Assembly: GCF_900199435.1 (NCBI RefSeq)
Contig: NZ_OAML01000003.1
Location: 434,001 to 498,000 of the forward strand
DNA length: 64,000 nt
Reading direction: 5' to 3'
Source: Pygmaiobacter massiliensis
GTDB lineage: Bacteria; Bacillota; Clostridia; Oscillospirales; Ruminococcaceae
Shown here: in pieces, positions 1 to 8,267 of the stretch
Layout: each line of letters begins with the position of its first letter
How positions within the stretch are numbered: position 1 is the stretch's first letter
The notes under the pieces: model-generated
Told to the model about the DNA's origin: nothing
Database searches by the model: none
The model's input: the letters and a program-made list of their open reading frames with translations, nothing else
Made by a program: the position numbers and the translations under genes

Positions 1-5
1 TCGCT

Positions 6-662
6 GTGACGGAGGCAGAAGCGCGTGAAATGGCAGAGTTGCCATCGCTGAATGAAATGAATCGCGCTTTTGAGCCATCTACCGCATTCCAAGCCAGAAT
101 AGAACGAGTAATTCGCAAAAACGATAAAAAGGAAAGACGTCGAAAAACGCGTTTTTACATTAAGCGCACATCGACCGTTCTGGCAGCAAGTGTTGCTCTA
201 TTTAGCTGTGTTATGTTACCGGTGAGGGCTGTTCGTCAGGCAGTGGTGGAAACATTCATCGAGTGGCGGGACAAGTTTTCTTCTATTGTTTTTTCTTCCA
301 AAGACAATGCGGTTACAGAACTGCCAGGGACAATTGAGCTAGAGTATGTTCCAGAAGGATATCAGCTACAAGAAACTGTTAGCTTCGACCGCTCTTTTTT
401 CAACCTAAAATATACAAACAATACAACAAACTATTTTTCTGTTTCCATTACTGTTATTGGTGATAACTATGTAGAGAATGTTGATAATGAACATTCTCAA
501 TACTATTCTTTGGAGTTTGATGGAAATCAAGCGCTGTGGGTTGCGTGTCAAGACGGAAGTAATTTTCTTATTTGGAATAAAGACAACTTGGCATACAATG
601 TTTCTGGAAGTTTGGATATTGCAGAACTAGTTTGCATTGCACAAGGAATAAATTTTTCTTAA
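6..662 (+). CDS. DUF4367-type anti-sigma-factor-like membrane protein, probably 5'-truncated by the window edge
   Basis: The visible protein has a charged cytoplasmic N-terminus (about residues 1-52, with an Arg/Lys-rich stretch at 41-54), one membrane helix (about 55-75) and an extracellular C-terminal domain of about 140 residues containing YVPEGY and FDGNQALW-like motifs. That arrangement is typical of DUF4367/RsiV-like proteins, which bind an ECF sigma factor inside the cell and sense outside. The first codon used is a GTG at 6, but the frame is still open at the window edge and related proteins have extra N-terminal residues, so the real start is probably upstream. An ECF sigma gene would be expected just before it. 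The two ECF-like promoters that follow (668 and 1281) support this role. The domain call rests on layout and sequence feel, not on a search. Confidence 0.6.
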   Translation: MTEAEAREMAELPSLNEMNRAFEPSTAFQARIERVIRKNDKKERRRKTRFYIKRTSTVLAASVALFSCVMLPVRAVRQAVVETFIEWRDKFSSIVFSSKDNAVTELPGTIELEYVPEGYQLQETVSFDRSFFNLKYTNNTTNYFSVSITVIGDNYVENVDNEHSQYYSLEFDGNQALWVACQDGSNFLIWNKDNLAYNVSGSLDIAELVCIAQGINFS

Positions 663-667
663 TTTTA

Positions 668-697
668 TGTAACCTTTTTTCATTTCTATACGGATAT
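668..697 (+). promoter_or_regulatory. ECF-type promoter for the secreted protein at 730
   Basis: TGTAACCTTTTTT at 668-680 is followed by CGGATAT at 691-697. The AAC-containing -35 and CG-containing -10 are typical of ECF sigma factors. The same pair with identical spacing (23 nt between element starts) recurs at 1281-1310, which makes chance unlikely. Confidence 0.6.
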
Positions 698-729
698 AAT
701 TGTCTCTCTTAGACGAAAAAAGGAGAATT

Positions 730-1113
730 ATGATGAAAAAAGTTAGCAGTGCCATTCTTGCGGTCGTTTTACTTTTCTGTTTTTTGGCTTGCACGGCCTT
801 TGCGGTAGAGCCGCGTTGGACAAATACCGCAAGCATTAGTCCTAATATTTCTTCCAGTACGTATTATGCGACTGTAACAGGTGTAAGCGGCACTACTAAA
901 ATTGCATGCACTTTAGTTCTTTCTCAGAAAGGCCTCTTTGGCACATATTCAGAAGTTGCCCGTACCAGCGAAACTTATTACGGGAATCCACATACATTTT
1001 CCGGCTCGTATGCAGTTTCTTCCGGTAAAACTTATAAAATAGACGTTACGGCTGTTGTCACGAGCAACGGAACCTCCGAAACCGCAACGTCTTCTTTTGT
1101 AAAAAGTTTTTAA
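730..1113 (+). CDS. Small secreted protein of unknown function
   Basis: The start is set by AGGAG at 721-725 and a double ATG at 730/733; the frame extends back to a TTG at 700, which is not needed. The product of about 127 residues begins with a classical signal peptide (MKKVSS, then a hydrophobic core ending near TAFA). The mature part is short, Ser/Thr-rich, almost without acidic residues, and looks like a small beta-sandwich. No family is recognised. It is preceded by an ECF-type promoter and followed by a strong terminator, so it is a single-gene unit. Its position behind an anti-sigma gene suggests an envelope-stress-responsive exported protein. Confidence 0.75.
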   Translation: MMKKVSSAILAVVLLFCFLACTAFAVEPRWTNTASISPNISSSTYYATVTGVSGTTKIACTLVLSQKGLFGTYSEVARTSETYYGNPHTFSGSYAVSSGKTYKIDVTAVVTSNGTSETATSSFVKSF

Positions 1114-1174
1114 TCTTTTATCCAACCACCTTACCATCTTTAAACACACCTATAAGAGAGACACAAATAAACAC

Positions 1175-1211
1175 AAACAGCCCAAATGAAAGCATTTGGG
1201 CTGTTTTATTT
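1175..1211 (+). terminator. Rho-independent terminator of the small secreted gene
   Basis: A perfect 14-bp stem (1175-1188 with 1193-1206) with a four-base loop is followed by a T-rich run. Confidence 0.85.
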
Positions 1212-1280
1212 TGTCCAATATAACACTAATAGATCTACTTTTATATCCATATATGTTGATATCGAATAAATGAAAAATCT

Positions 1281-1310
1281 TGTAACCTTTTTGCGGTTTC
1301 AAACGAATAT
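1281..1310 (+). promoter_or_regulatory. Second copy of the ECF-type promoter
   Basis: TGTAACCTTTTT at 1281-1292 and CGAATAT at 1304-1310 have the same sequence and spacing as the promoter at 668-697. It lies 50 bp upstream of the broken LytTR regulator gene and probably drove the operon that follows (regulator, peptidase, membrane proteins). Confidence 0.6.
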
Positions 1311-1358
1311 CTAATGTCATGCAAAATAAACCTTAGCCGCTGGCAGGAGATATTTAAT

Positions 1359-2063
1359 ATGAAAATTGCAATCTGTGATAACGATACCCGTTTTTTAGTC
1401 CGGCTCAAAGCGCTGGTAGGGCAATATATGATGGCACAAAATCAGCCCTGTGAAATCAGCCTTTTCAGCCTACCGGAAGAACTATTAAATGCTCAGCGAG
1501 ATACATAAGACTTATTTTTGAAGAGTCTCATTTTCCTTCTATCAACGGCTTACAGCTTGCAAAGCAGGGGAAACAAAAACAATCTGATGCCTTGTATATT
1601 CTCGTGTCTGATGTGCCGGAGTATGCCCATAAGGGATATTAGCTAGGCGCGTTTCGCTATCATTTAAAAAATGAGCTGTCCTTCTCGCTTGTTCCTTGTT
1701 TAAATGATGTGCTACGGCAAAAAGATTGCCAACCAACAATAGAAATAAAAACAGACATTGGGAAAACAGCCAATTCCCGTTTCACACATTTTATATATTG
1801 AAAGCGACAAGAGACTCGCTGTTTTTCATCGCATCAAAGAAGAAAGAGAAAGATTTTCTTATTATGAAAAGCTTTCGGTTTTAACAGCACAATTAGAACC
1901 ATTCGGATTCTTACGGATTCAAAAAAGTTTTTTGGTAAATATGGAACACATCGTTTCTCTGACGACGGAAAGCGTTATCCTATCCAACAGCACAGCCCTT
2001 CCGGTTAGCAGGCAAAATAGCAAAAAGATTTTAAAATCTTATGCTGACTGGAAAAAGCCATAA
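1359..2063 (+). pseudogene. LytTR-family response regulator, broken by frameshifts and a stop
   Basis: An ATG at 1359 behind GGAGA begins a receiver domain (MKIAICDNDTRFLVRLK). The frame ends at 1508, but the protein continues in a neighbouring frame (INGLQLAKQG, later SFSLVPCLNDVLRQ), is interrupted by an in-frame TAG near 1639, and then continues in another frame from about 1758 as a clear LytTR DNA-binding domain (HILYIESDKR, FLRIQKSFLVNMEHI). Total length, about 705 bp, matches the intact paralogue at 52133-52852, so small indels rather than a large deletion inactivated it. The receiver phosphorylation region is poorly preserved. No partner histidine kinase remains next to it. Confidence 0.8.
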
Positions 2064-2098
2064 AAATCTACTAATTTTTGTCAAACAAAGGAGAAAAA

Positions 2099-2788
2099 AT
2101 GAAAAAGATTTTTTCTTTCATTATGGCGATAACTATATTATATGGCTTAATGCTTTCTCCCTCCGCAACAGGATTAACGGACACATCTAACAGACCAATA
2201 TTTGATGATTCGGGGCTTGTTGAGACCATGCTGGAGAATCAAACCCTGATAGAAACGGGGAAAGCGGCCCTTAGAATGCGCACATCCCAAACATCATAGT
2301 AAGTTCCCAAACTTTACCAAAATGGTGGTAACAGTTGGGATTCCGTTATTTTGAATAATAGTGGGGGAGTAACCATCGCAAGAGCCGGATGTGCGCTGAC
2401 TAGCTTTACGATGATTCATAGGTATTTAGGTGGAAGTCTTGATCCGTCAGGAATGAATACCAGGTTAGGTAATGCGGCTTCTCCTCTAAATTATTTAACT
2501 GCAGCTAATGCTTTTGGATATTCTATTCTTAACTATTCTCGGGCAGATCAAAGTTATACTAATACTTTGAACTTCTGCGTAGGTGCACTTCTGGATAATC
2601 ATCCAGTGTTGATAGGTATGCGCCAAGGAACTGCAGCGAACCCAACAAATACGCATTTTGTAGTCGCTAGAGGATATTACAGCACCTCCATTTTGATTCA
2701 TGATCCCAATGCACAGAAAAATGCACTGGTTCTTTCGGATTATACCTCTTATGGATGGACAGTAGATCGGCTATATGTCTTTGCATGA
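2099..2788 (+). pseudogene. Secreted C39-like cysteine peptidase interrupted by two tandem stop codons
   Basis: ATG at 2099 follows AAAGGAG at 2087-2093. The first part (67 residues) has a signal peptide and a spacer. TAG-TAA at 2297-2302 stop it, but the same frame then continues with VPKLYQNGGNSWDSVI and a papain-fold domain. The expected nucleophile is in AGCALTSF, the catalytic His in THFVVARGY and the third residue in IHDPNAQ. This is the layout of C39-like bacterial peptidases (Peptidase_C39_2), which are secreted or surface-bound. The rest of the frame is undamaged, so the loss is recent, or the stops are read through. Translation of a separate C-terminal half from ATG 2351 would lack a signal peptide. 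Confidence 0.65.
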
Positions 2789-2819
2789 AAAAGCAACTAC
2801 GAGATTTGGAGGGAGAAAA

Positions 2820-3422
2820 ATGAAAAGACGGGCTCACGCATTTCCAACAATAATGTTTTCCCTTCTGCTCATAGCAACAGTTGGACTGTTGGTGCGGGAA
2901 AAAAAAGAAATTACACCTGCCCAGGAAAAAGAACGAACAAGAGCAATTGTCAATGCTATTACTCCGGCGTATGATGCTGTTATTAGTTTTTATGGAGCAA
3001 GTACAATGAGCTTGCCCGAACCGGATGACCCGGAATACAAAAATGCAATTATGCTGCAAGATACACTCTTTTTGCCAGTCCTAAATGAAAATTTGGATAC
3101 GATGGCGAAATTGCGAGACGCGACAGAAAAGGCTTTTACAAAGGATCTGGCCAATGATCTGTTCTACACACGATTGATTCCAAATTACATTCAAGAAGTG
3201 GAAGGCCGGCTATATGCAACCTTGTATGATTTCGGGGGATGGCCATATAAGCCACTGAGCGGAGATGATATTTTGGTTGTTTCTTTCTCAGATGAACGAA
3301 TTGAATATACCACAATATTGATAGATGATATGTACCCGGATGAAAAAATCATCCAAACGGTTATATTGGTTTACCAAAATGGAAATTGGAAAATAGCAGG
3401 CATAACAAGTGAATTTCAGTAA
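2820..3422 (+). CDS. Membrane-anchored exported protein, possibly IseA/NTF2-like
   Basis: GGAGGGAG at 2808-2815 places the start at ATG 2820. The protein of 200 residues begins with one hydrophobic segment (about residues 9-25) and no lipobox, so it is either anchored or secreted. The exterior part has an alpha-helical N-terminal half and ends in VILVYQNGNWKIAG, a pattern common to NTF2-like domains. The middle part (FTKDLANDLFY, EVEGRLYATLYD) is reminiscent of the IseA family of cell-wall hydrolase inhibitors, but this is only a resemblance. It directly follows the broken peptidase gene and probably shares its transcript. Confidence 0.6.
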   Translation: MKRRAHAFPTIMFSLLLIATVGLLVREKKEITPAQEKERTRAIVNAITPAYDAVISFYGASTMSLPEPDDPEYKNAIMLQDTLFLPVLNENLDTMAKLRDATEKAFTKDLANDLFYTRLIPNYIQEVEGRLYATLYDFGGWPYKPLSGDDILVVSFSDERIEYTTILIDDMYPDEKIIQTVILVYQNGNWKIAGITSEFQ

Positions 3423-3625
3423 CTGTATTCGTGGTAAAAATCAATTATTTGAATGCTGTTACATGTTTCTTGTATATAAAATGTGAAAGCGCTATTGTGA
3501 TATCGAAGCAGATGATAAAATTGGGTCACCAAACGTCGATGCAGGAAAATCTTCTTTCCTTGCTGTGTCTGCGTGATGGCAGAGATATTTCTCATCATGT
3601 AAATTTTTCTTTATTGACAGAGAGG

Positions 3626-4252
3626 ATGGAATACATAAAAAAATATTTAAAAAAAGTTACAACTCTATTAATGGTAATGATGTGCGTAGGAGAAATTAGT
3701 ATAACAACAAATGCAGCATGGGACGGTATTTTTGACTCAAACGACAATATGAATTTTCAGGATACGTTGCATGGAAAACACCTTTATACGGATAGCTCTT
3801 TTAGTGTTTCACTAAACCAATATACTTCTGGAATGCCTATTAGTGGAACACGCATATCGACATGGAAAACAAATGCAGACGCTACACAGTTATGGGAAAC
3901 CCGAATGGGGCCGCGGATTCCCAAAGAAGTTTTGTTGTTGCCGAATACCAATACAGATGTGACACTTAATGTTGTACGTAGTAATAGTGGCACACAATTA
4001 GCAGCTAACCTATATCCGCAAATAGGAAATTATTATAATGATACGGTAATGATTAAGAATGAAATTAATGCGGCTTCCAATTTTTTATCATATATAATTA
4101 CTACTCAGAGCCGTATTACGAACGGAGTGACATATCGCTCATTAAATTTAACAGTGTCCTCGCAGCCTACACCAGCGTCTGATGGGAAAGGAACTAGCAA
4201 ATACTGTGAATTTAATACGGGGAGTAAACGGTTTTATGAGAAAAATGGTTAA
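3626..4252 (+). CDS. Secreted protein of unknown function
   Basis: The first Met with a plausible signal peptide is ATG 3626 (MEYIKKYLKKVTTLLMVMM, cleavage near TNAAW). However, the AGAGG box abuts this ATG directly, so a TTG at 3614 or an upstream start is possible; the frame is open back to 3431. The mature domain of about 180 residues is Asn/Thr/Ser-rich with few acidic residues (for example SFSVSLNQYTSGM and TRISTWKT), as in extracellular beta-sandwich proteins. No family is recognised. The last codons overlap the next gene by 17 bp, suggesting translational coupling. Confidence 0.65.
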   Translation: MEYIKKYLKKVTTLLMVMMCVGEISITTNAAWDGIFDSNDNMNFQDTLHGKHLYTDSSFSVSLNQYTSGMPISGTRISTWKTNADATQLWETRMGPRIPKEVLLLPNTNTDVTLNVVRSNSGTQLAANLYPQIGNYYNDTVMIKNEINAASNFLSYIITTQSRITNGVTYRSLNLTVSSQPTPASDGKGTSKYCEFNTGSKRFYEKNG

Positions 4253-5636
4253 TTTGTATCATTTAATTCCATCAGTACCACGTTGGAAAAGCAAAGTTCT
4301 GTCAAGATTTTTGATATTATTGTTCCTCCTTTTGCTATGCATAACAATGTCAGGGTGTAAAAAATTAGATAATAATCCATCTTCTCCATCGGCTTCACAT
4401 CAGATGGATTTTCTTCAGCCACAGCAAGATGAAAAATCATCGTTGGAATTGGTTACTTCAAAATCTGGGATGGCATATACAAAATATGCCGGAACAGAGG
4501 CGGGTTACTATGAAGTCTTGACAAACACGGATGGAAGCGGCAATATCCTTTACACTGATTACTCTTCCAGAAAAACTATCTATCTTTCCTCGCAGCCGGA
4601 TTCGACACACAATGACAGTACCGATGAAAGTTGGATAGAGTCGGTAACTGGCGGCTCGTCAATTTTTACAGTAAACAACAAATTATATATTGTAAAAAGA
4701 GGGAAACCAGAATTGGTAGCCGCATATGGAGATGCCGGTCAAGCATTGTTCTTACAAATGGAGTTAGACGGTTCATCTCGAAAAAGTGCAAAGTTGAAGC
4801 CGAACGAGCGGTTTGTGGATAGGAGTGCTATGGTTTCCGATGGGCAACAAATATTTTTTTTGCTTTATCGTTTTGATGAACACGGCAATGCGTTTGAAAA
4901 TCTTGTTTTATCCAGCCTAAATATTGATACGATGCAGTTGCAGGATGTGACTATATTTCCACCAGAACAGTCAATGTCGATTATTGGAGTGAGCGAGGAC
5001 AGTATTGTTTTTCAATTTGCTCGAAAATTCGATTCATCTGTTGATAAAGACTACGATACTTATATGGAAAGCTTTTCATATCAACTCTTGAGATACTATC
5101 CCTATGACAAATCCGTAAAGCTAGAGCCGTGTTTTACTTGGGACCCATCTATTATCAGTGGAATAGTATATAAAAATAAATTTTATTTTTATAATACCTT
5201 AACCAATGAGCTGAAATTTTTTGATTTTCATGAGAAGCGGGAAGCTTTGTTAGAAAAAACTATACAGCCCAATAATAGTGCCTATAACCAAATTGCATTA
5301 ACAGGCGACGTAGTAGATGACCATTTGTTTTTCAACTGCACCAATCCACAAACTGGAGAAAGCCAAAAAATATCTTACAATATAAAAACAAATACAATTA
5401 TAGAACATTGCCTAGTAAGTAACGGAAAATTTGTAGGGATATTTGAAGAAAACACCGATTATTATCTGGTAATGACTGGAGAAAAGAGCATTCAAACACC
5501 GGATATTTCACCAGATGGTTCTCCTTTTTTTACTGACCGGATTGTGTTCGAGTTTTCGTTAATTGAAAAGTCGGATTATTGGGCAAATAAATCTAATTAT
5601 TTGCCTATTGATGACACTCTGGTGTATGGATTCTGA
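4236..5636 (+). CDS. Lipoprotein, probably beta-propeller
   Basis: The start is taken at ATG 4236 (GGGGAG at 4219-4224), with ATG 4245 as an alternative. A positively charged N-terminus and hydrophobic core end in a lipobox (TMSGC), giving a membrane-anchored exported protein of about 465 residues. The body is made of repeated beta-strand units of the type NKLYIVKRG, DGQQIFFLLYRF, DDHLFFNC, each about 45-55 residues apart. This fits a six- or seven-bladed propeller of the kind seen in many clostridial surface lipoproteins. No catalytic motif is visible. It overlaps the preceding secreted-protein gene and closes the operon; a hairpin follows at 5729. Confidence 0.7.
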   Translation: MRKMVNLYHLIPSVPRWKSKVLSRFLILLFLLLLCITMSGCKKLDNNPSSPSASHQMDFLQPQQDEKSSLELVTSKSGMAYTKYAGTEAGYYEVLTNTDGSGNILYTDYSSRKTIYLSSQPDSTHNDSTDESWIESVTGGSSIFTVNNKLYIVKRGKPELVAAYGDAGQALFLQMELDGSSRKSAKLKPNERFVDRSAMVSDGQQIFFLLYRFDEHGNAFENLVLSSLNIDTMQLQDVTIFPPEQSMSIIGVSEDSIVFQFARKFDSSVDKDYDTYMESFSYQLLRYYPYDKSVKLEPCFTWDPSIISGIVYKNKFYFYNTLTNELKFFDFHEKREALLEKTIQPNNSAYNQIALTGDVVDDHLFFNCTNPQTGESQKISYNIKTNTIIEHCLVSNGKFVGIFEENTDYYLVMTGEKSIQTPDISPDGSPFFTDRIVFEFSLIEKSDYWANKSNYLPIDDTLVYGF

Positions 5637-5728
5637 TCAGTGGTCTCTGACTGTTTTTAAGTGCATATCAGTCTAAGAGGAAAATAATAAAGAGCTGGCC
5701 ATTTTCCACAACTGCCATTTGAGTATTA

Positions 5729-5765
5729 CAACAAAACATCTTGCTTTATGTAAGATGTTTTGTTG
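5729..5765 (+). terminator. Hairpin downstream of the lipoprotein gene
   Basis: A perfect 14-bp stem (5729-5742 with 5752-5765) and a 9-base loop. The stem's own descending side is T-rich but no long T run follows, so termination strength is uncertain. Confidence 0.55.
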
Positions 5766-5840
5766 AATTTCTCGCATCCTCAATCAATAGGTCATAAGAA
5801 AAGAAAAATGGAAATATGAGAATAAAACTTTTCCCTTCAA

Positions 5841-6699
5841 GCACTGCAAACTTCGCTCTCCGGCTATGTAGGACAAGAGTTTGATCTGGAAATCCGCAGA
5901 GTGAATGCTGGAATTTACAGAGAAAACACCGTTTGCTACGAACTGGAAAACAGCCACATCCACATGTTTGTTCTCCTCGATCTATATGGGAGTACGATGG
6001 GCAAACTGCGCAGATTGACTACCTAATTGTCACGCGCAAGCACCGGTTTGTATTGGAATGTAGAAATCTTTACGGCAATATCGAAATTAACAATACCAGG
6101 GACTTTATTCGGACAATGCCGGCAGGACGCGGTTTTAAAAAGAGGGCATTTATTCACCCATCACACAAAATCACCGTCATTTAGAACTGATCAAACAGAT
6201 TCGTTCAGACCAAAAAACAAATCTTTTATCGAAAGCACTCTTTAAAAAACATTTTCATGAAAATTACCGCTCGTTGGTGGTCCTTTCAAATTCTAAGACG
6301 GTTTTAAATGCGAAATTCGCAAAGAGGGAAGTCAAAGAGCGAGGCATCCGGGCCGATCCGTTGGCTGAATATATCCGCAGAATCGACGCAGATCCCAAAG
6401 CGAATACTATAAGCGAAAGAGATATGGAAGAGCTTGCTTATTTCTTTCTCAGCGTTCATAAGCCTTGTGAGGTTGACTATACTGCCAAGTTTAAAGCGAA
6501 TATAAAAGAAACTCAAAAGCCAAATTGCCAGCAGCCTCAGCCAGAATTCAAGCCGACAGAAGGCGAGATTAAAATATTGTGTTCAAAGTGTGACGCAGGC
6601 GCACCGGGGTGGCAGGCTGTGCACGGTTGTAGCATGTTGCAGGCACTCAGTAGACAACAAGAAATACATGAATATGAAGCGCTTGAAGGCTATCCTTGA
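5841..6699 (+). pseudogene. NERD-domain (nuclease-related) protein remnant with a C-terminal zinc-ribbon
   Basis: Homology is spread over three frames. One frame gives LSGYVGQEFDLEIRR, the next (from about 5970) gives YDGQTAQIDYLIVTRKHRF followed by VLECRNLYGNIEIN, the signature of the NERD core with its predicted catalytic D and E. A third (from about 6190) gives KHFHENYRSLVVLSNSKT and VKERGIRADPLAEYI. The tail has KILCSKCDAG and HGCS, the decayed remains of a topoisomerase-type zinc ribbon often found after NERD. At least two frameshifts make it non-functional. NERD proteins are thought to act on nucleic acids, but the role is poorly known. Confidence 0.75.
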
Positions 6700-7028
6700 T
6701 GGCACATCCATTGTGGGATAACCAAATTATTCCTGGTACTGTAAACTAATTTGCGCATCATTCTTGATACTACCGAATCGGCGTCATTGTGTCTGAAATT
6801 TTTCTTCGACATTTTACCCTTTGCATGCTTTTTATTACTGCAAAAATAGCAATATATTTCTTGCCACTTTTTGTCGGCTGTGGTACAGTATGCGTAAGTA
6901 TAAAATGAATTTGAAAACAGAGCGTAAAAAAGCATGCTCTGATTGCCAGATTGAGAACGCGGGTAAAAAAACAACGTTGTTTGTGCCCGCGAATGAACAG
7001 GCAATTGTAAAGGAAGGAATGAAGAAAA
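6700..7028. other. Gene-free stretch upstream of mscL
   Basis: About 330 bp with no ORF carrying a ribosome site on either strand. It must contain the mscL promoter; a TATAAA near 6899 is the best -10 candidate but no convincing -35 accompanies it. Nothing else is seen. Confidence 0.5.
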
Positions 7029-7457
7029 ATGAAAAAATCAAAAGGCTTTATTGCAGAATTTAAAGAGTTTATCTCTCGTGGCAATGTATTAGACCTGGCC
7101 GTAGGCGTCATCATTGGTGGTGCATTTACTGCGATTGTTACCTCTTTGGTGAATGATGTGGTTATGCCGGTGATTGGCTTATTGATTGGCGGAATCAGCT
7201 TTTCTGACCTCAAGTATGTTATCACGCCGGCTACTGGCACCACGGATGAAGCTGCCATCTACTACGGCAACTTCATCCAAAGTGTTGTTAACTTTTTGCT
7301 CATCGCGCTGGTTGTATTTATTGTTGTAAAAGCGATGAATCGCTTTCGCCACCAAAAGCCGAAAGAAGCGCCCAAGCCGGCAGCGCCTTCTGAAGAAGTG
7401 CTGTTGCTGCGCGAAATTCGCGACTTGCTCAGCCAGCAGGAGAATCCGCAAGAATAA
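7029..7457 (+). CDS. mscL: Large-conductance mechanosensitive channel MscL
   Basis: The protein of 142 residues carries the MscL signature: the N-terminal amphipathic helix (FIAEFKEFISRGNVLDLAVGV), the pore-lining first membrane helix with the small-residue face VGVIIGGAFTAIV, a periplasmic-type loop, a second helix (about residues 83-103) and a C-terminal charged helical bundle. It opens under membrane tension to release solutes during hypo-osmotic shock. AAAGGAAGG precedes ATG 7029 at good spacing. It lies beside the kdp potassium-uptake system in convergent orientation, so two osmotic functions are adjacent here. Confidence 0.97.
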   Translation: MKKSKGFIAEFKEFISRGNVLDLAVGVIIGGAFTAIVTSLVNDVVMPVIGLLIGGISFSDLKYVITPATGTTDEAAIYYGNFIQSVVNFLLIALVVFIVVKAMNRFRHQKPKEAPKPAAPSEEVLLLREIRDLLSQQENPQE

Positions 7458-7502
7458 GCGGATATTGCCAGTGGACAAAAGCGGATATGGCTATAAACAA
7501 AA

Positions 7503-7541
7503 GCTACCTGCCCTTGTTAAAAAGGCGAGGTAGTTTTTGTT
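7503..7541. terminator. Terminator between convergent mscL and kdpE
   Basis: CTACCTGCCCTT pairs with AAGGCGAGGTAG apart from two central mismatches, followed by a T run on the plus strand; it may serve both directions. Confidence 0.75.
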
Positions 7542-7568
7542 TATGTTGTAAAGCAGCTGATTTCGTTT

Positions 7569-8267
7569 TTAGACGCGCAGCATGCGGTAGCCCACGCCGA
7601 TGTGCGTTTGGATATACTGCGGCGAGTTGGGCGCGCTTTCCAGTTTTTTGCGCAGGGTTGCCATAAACACGCGCAAAGAGGCAATGTCATTGTCCCAGCT
7701 GCTGCCCCATATTTCTTTGGTGATATAGGTATGGGTAAGCACCTTGCCTACATTTTTGGCAAGCAGACGCAGTAGCTTATATTCAATTGGCGTGAGGTGC
7801 ATCTCTTCGCCGTCCAGATAAGCGCAACCAGCGGCATAGTCGATGGTCAGTGCTCCGTTTTGGAATACCGTCTGCTGAGAGGTGATCAGTCCCTCCGCAG
7901 CAATCAAACGGCGCTGGGTTACGCGCAGCCGGGCAAGCAGTTCTTCCACCGAAAATGGCTTGGTTAAGTAATCATCTGCCCCGGCATCAAGCGCATCAAT
8001 TTTATCGGTATCCTCACTGCGTGCACTAAGCACGATGATGGGCATAGCCGACCAGCTCCGTATTTTTCGAATAATCTCGATACCATCCATATCGGGCAGA
8101 CCAAGGTCCAGCAGAACGATGTCCGGGTTGTGCGAGACTGCCTCTAAAATGGCGGCTTCGCCAGTGGAGGCAGAAAGAAACCGGTAGCTTTGGGTTTCCA
8201 GTGTAGTGGTGATGAGGTTACGTACCGCAGTGTCATCTTCCACCACTAAAATAAGCAGTTTATTCAT
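7569..8267 (-). CDS. kdpE: Response regulator KdpE
   Basis: An OmpR/PhoB-type regulator of 232 residues. The receiver domain (about 1-118) has the acidic pair at D11-D12, the phospho-acceptor D54 in VLLDLGLPD, S81 and K103. The winged-helix DNA-binding domain (about 130-232) contains LTPIEYKLLRLLAKN and VGYRML. It is phosphorylated by KdpD and activates the potassium ATPase operon. The gene overlaps kdpD by 8 bp, so the two are translationally coupled. Likely binding sites are the conserved elements upstream of kdpD and kdpF. Confidence 0.95.
   Translation of the reverse strand: MNKLLILVVEDDTAVRNLITTTLETQSYRFLSASTGEAAILEAVSHNPDIVLLDLGLPDMDGIEIIRKIRSWSAMPIIVLSARSEDTDKIDALDAGADDYLTKPFSVEELLARLRVTQRRLIAAEGLITSQQTVFQNGALTIDYAAGCAYLDGEEMHLTPIEYKLLRLLAKNVGKVLTHTYITKEIWGSSWDNDIASLRVFMATLRKKLESAPNSPQYIQTHIGVGYRMLRV

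Noticed and set aside
6770-7258. 162-codon minus-strand frame upstream of and opposite mscL
   Set aside because: Half of it is antisense to mscL; the other half has no ribosome site or family resemblance.
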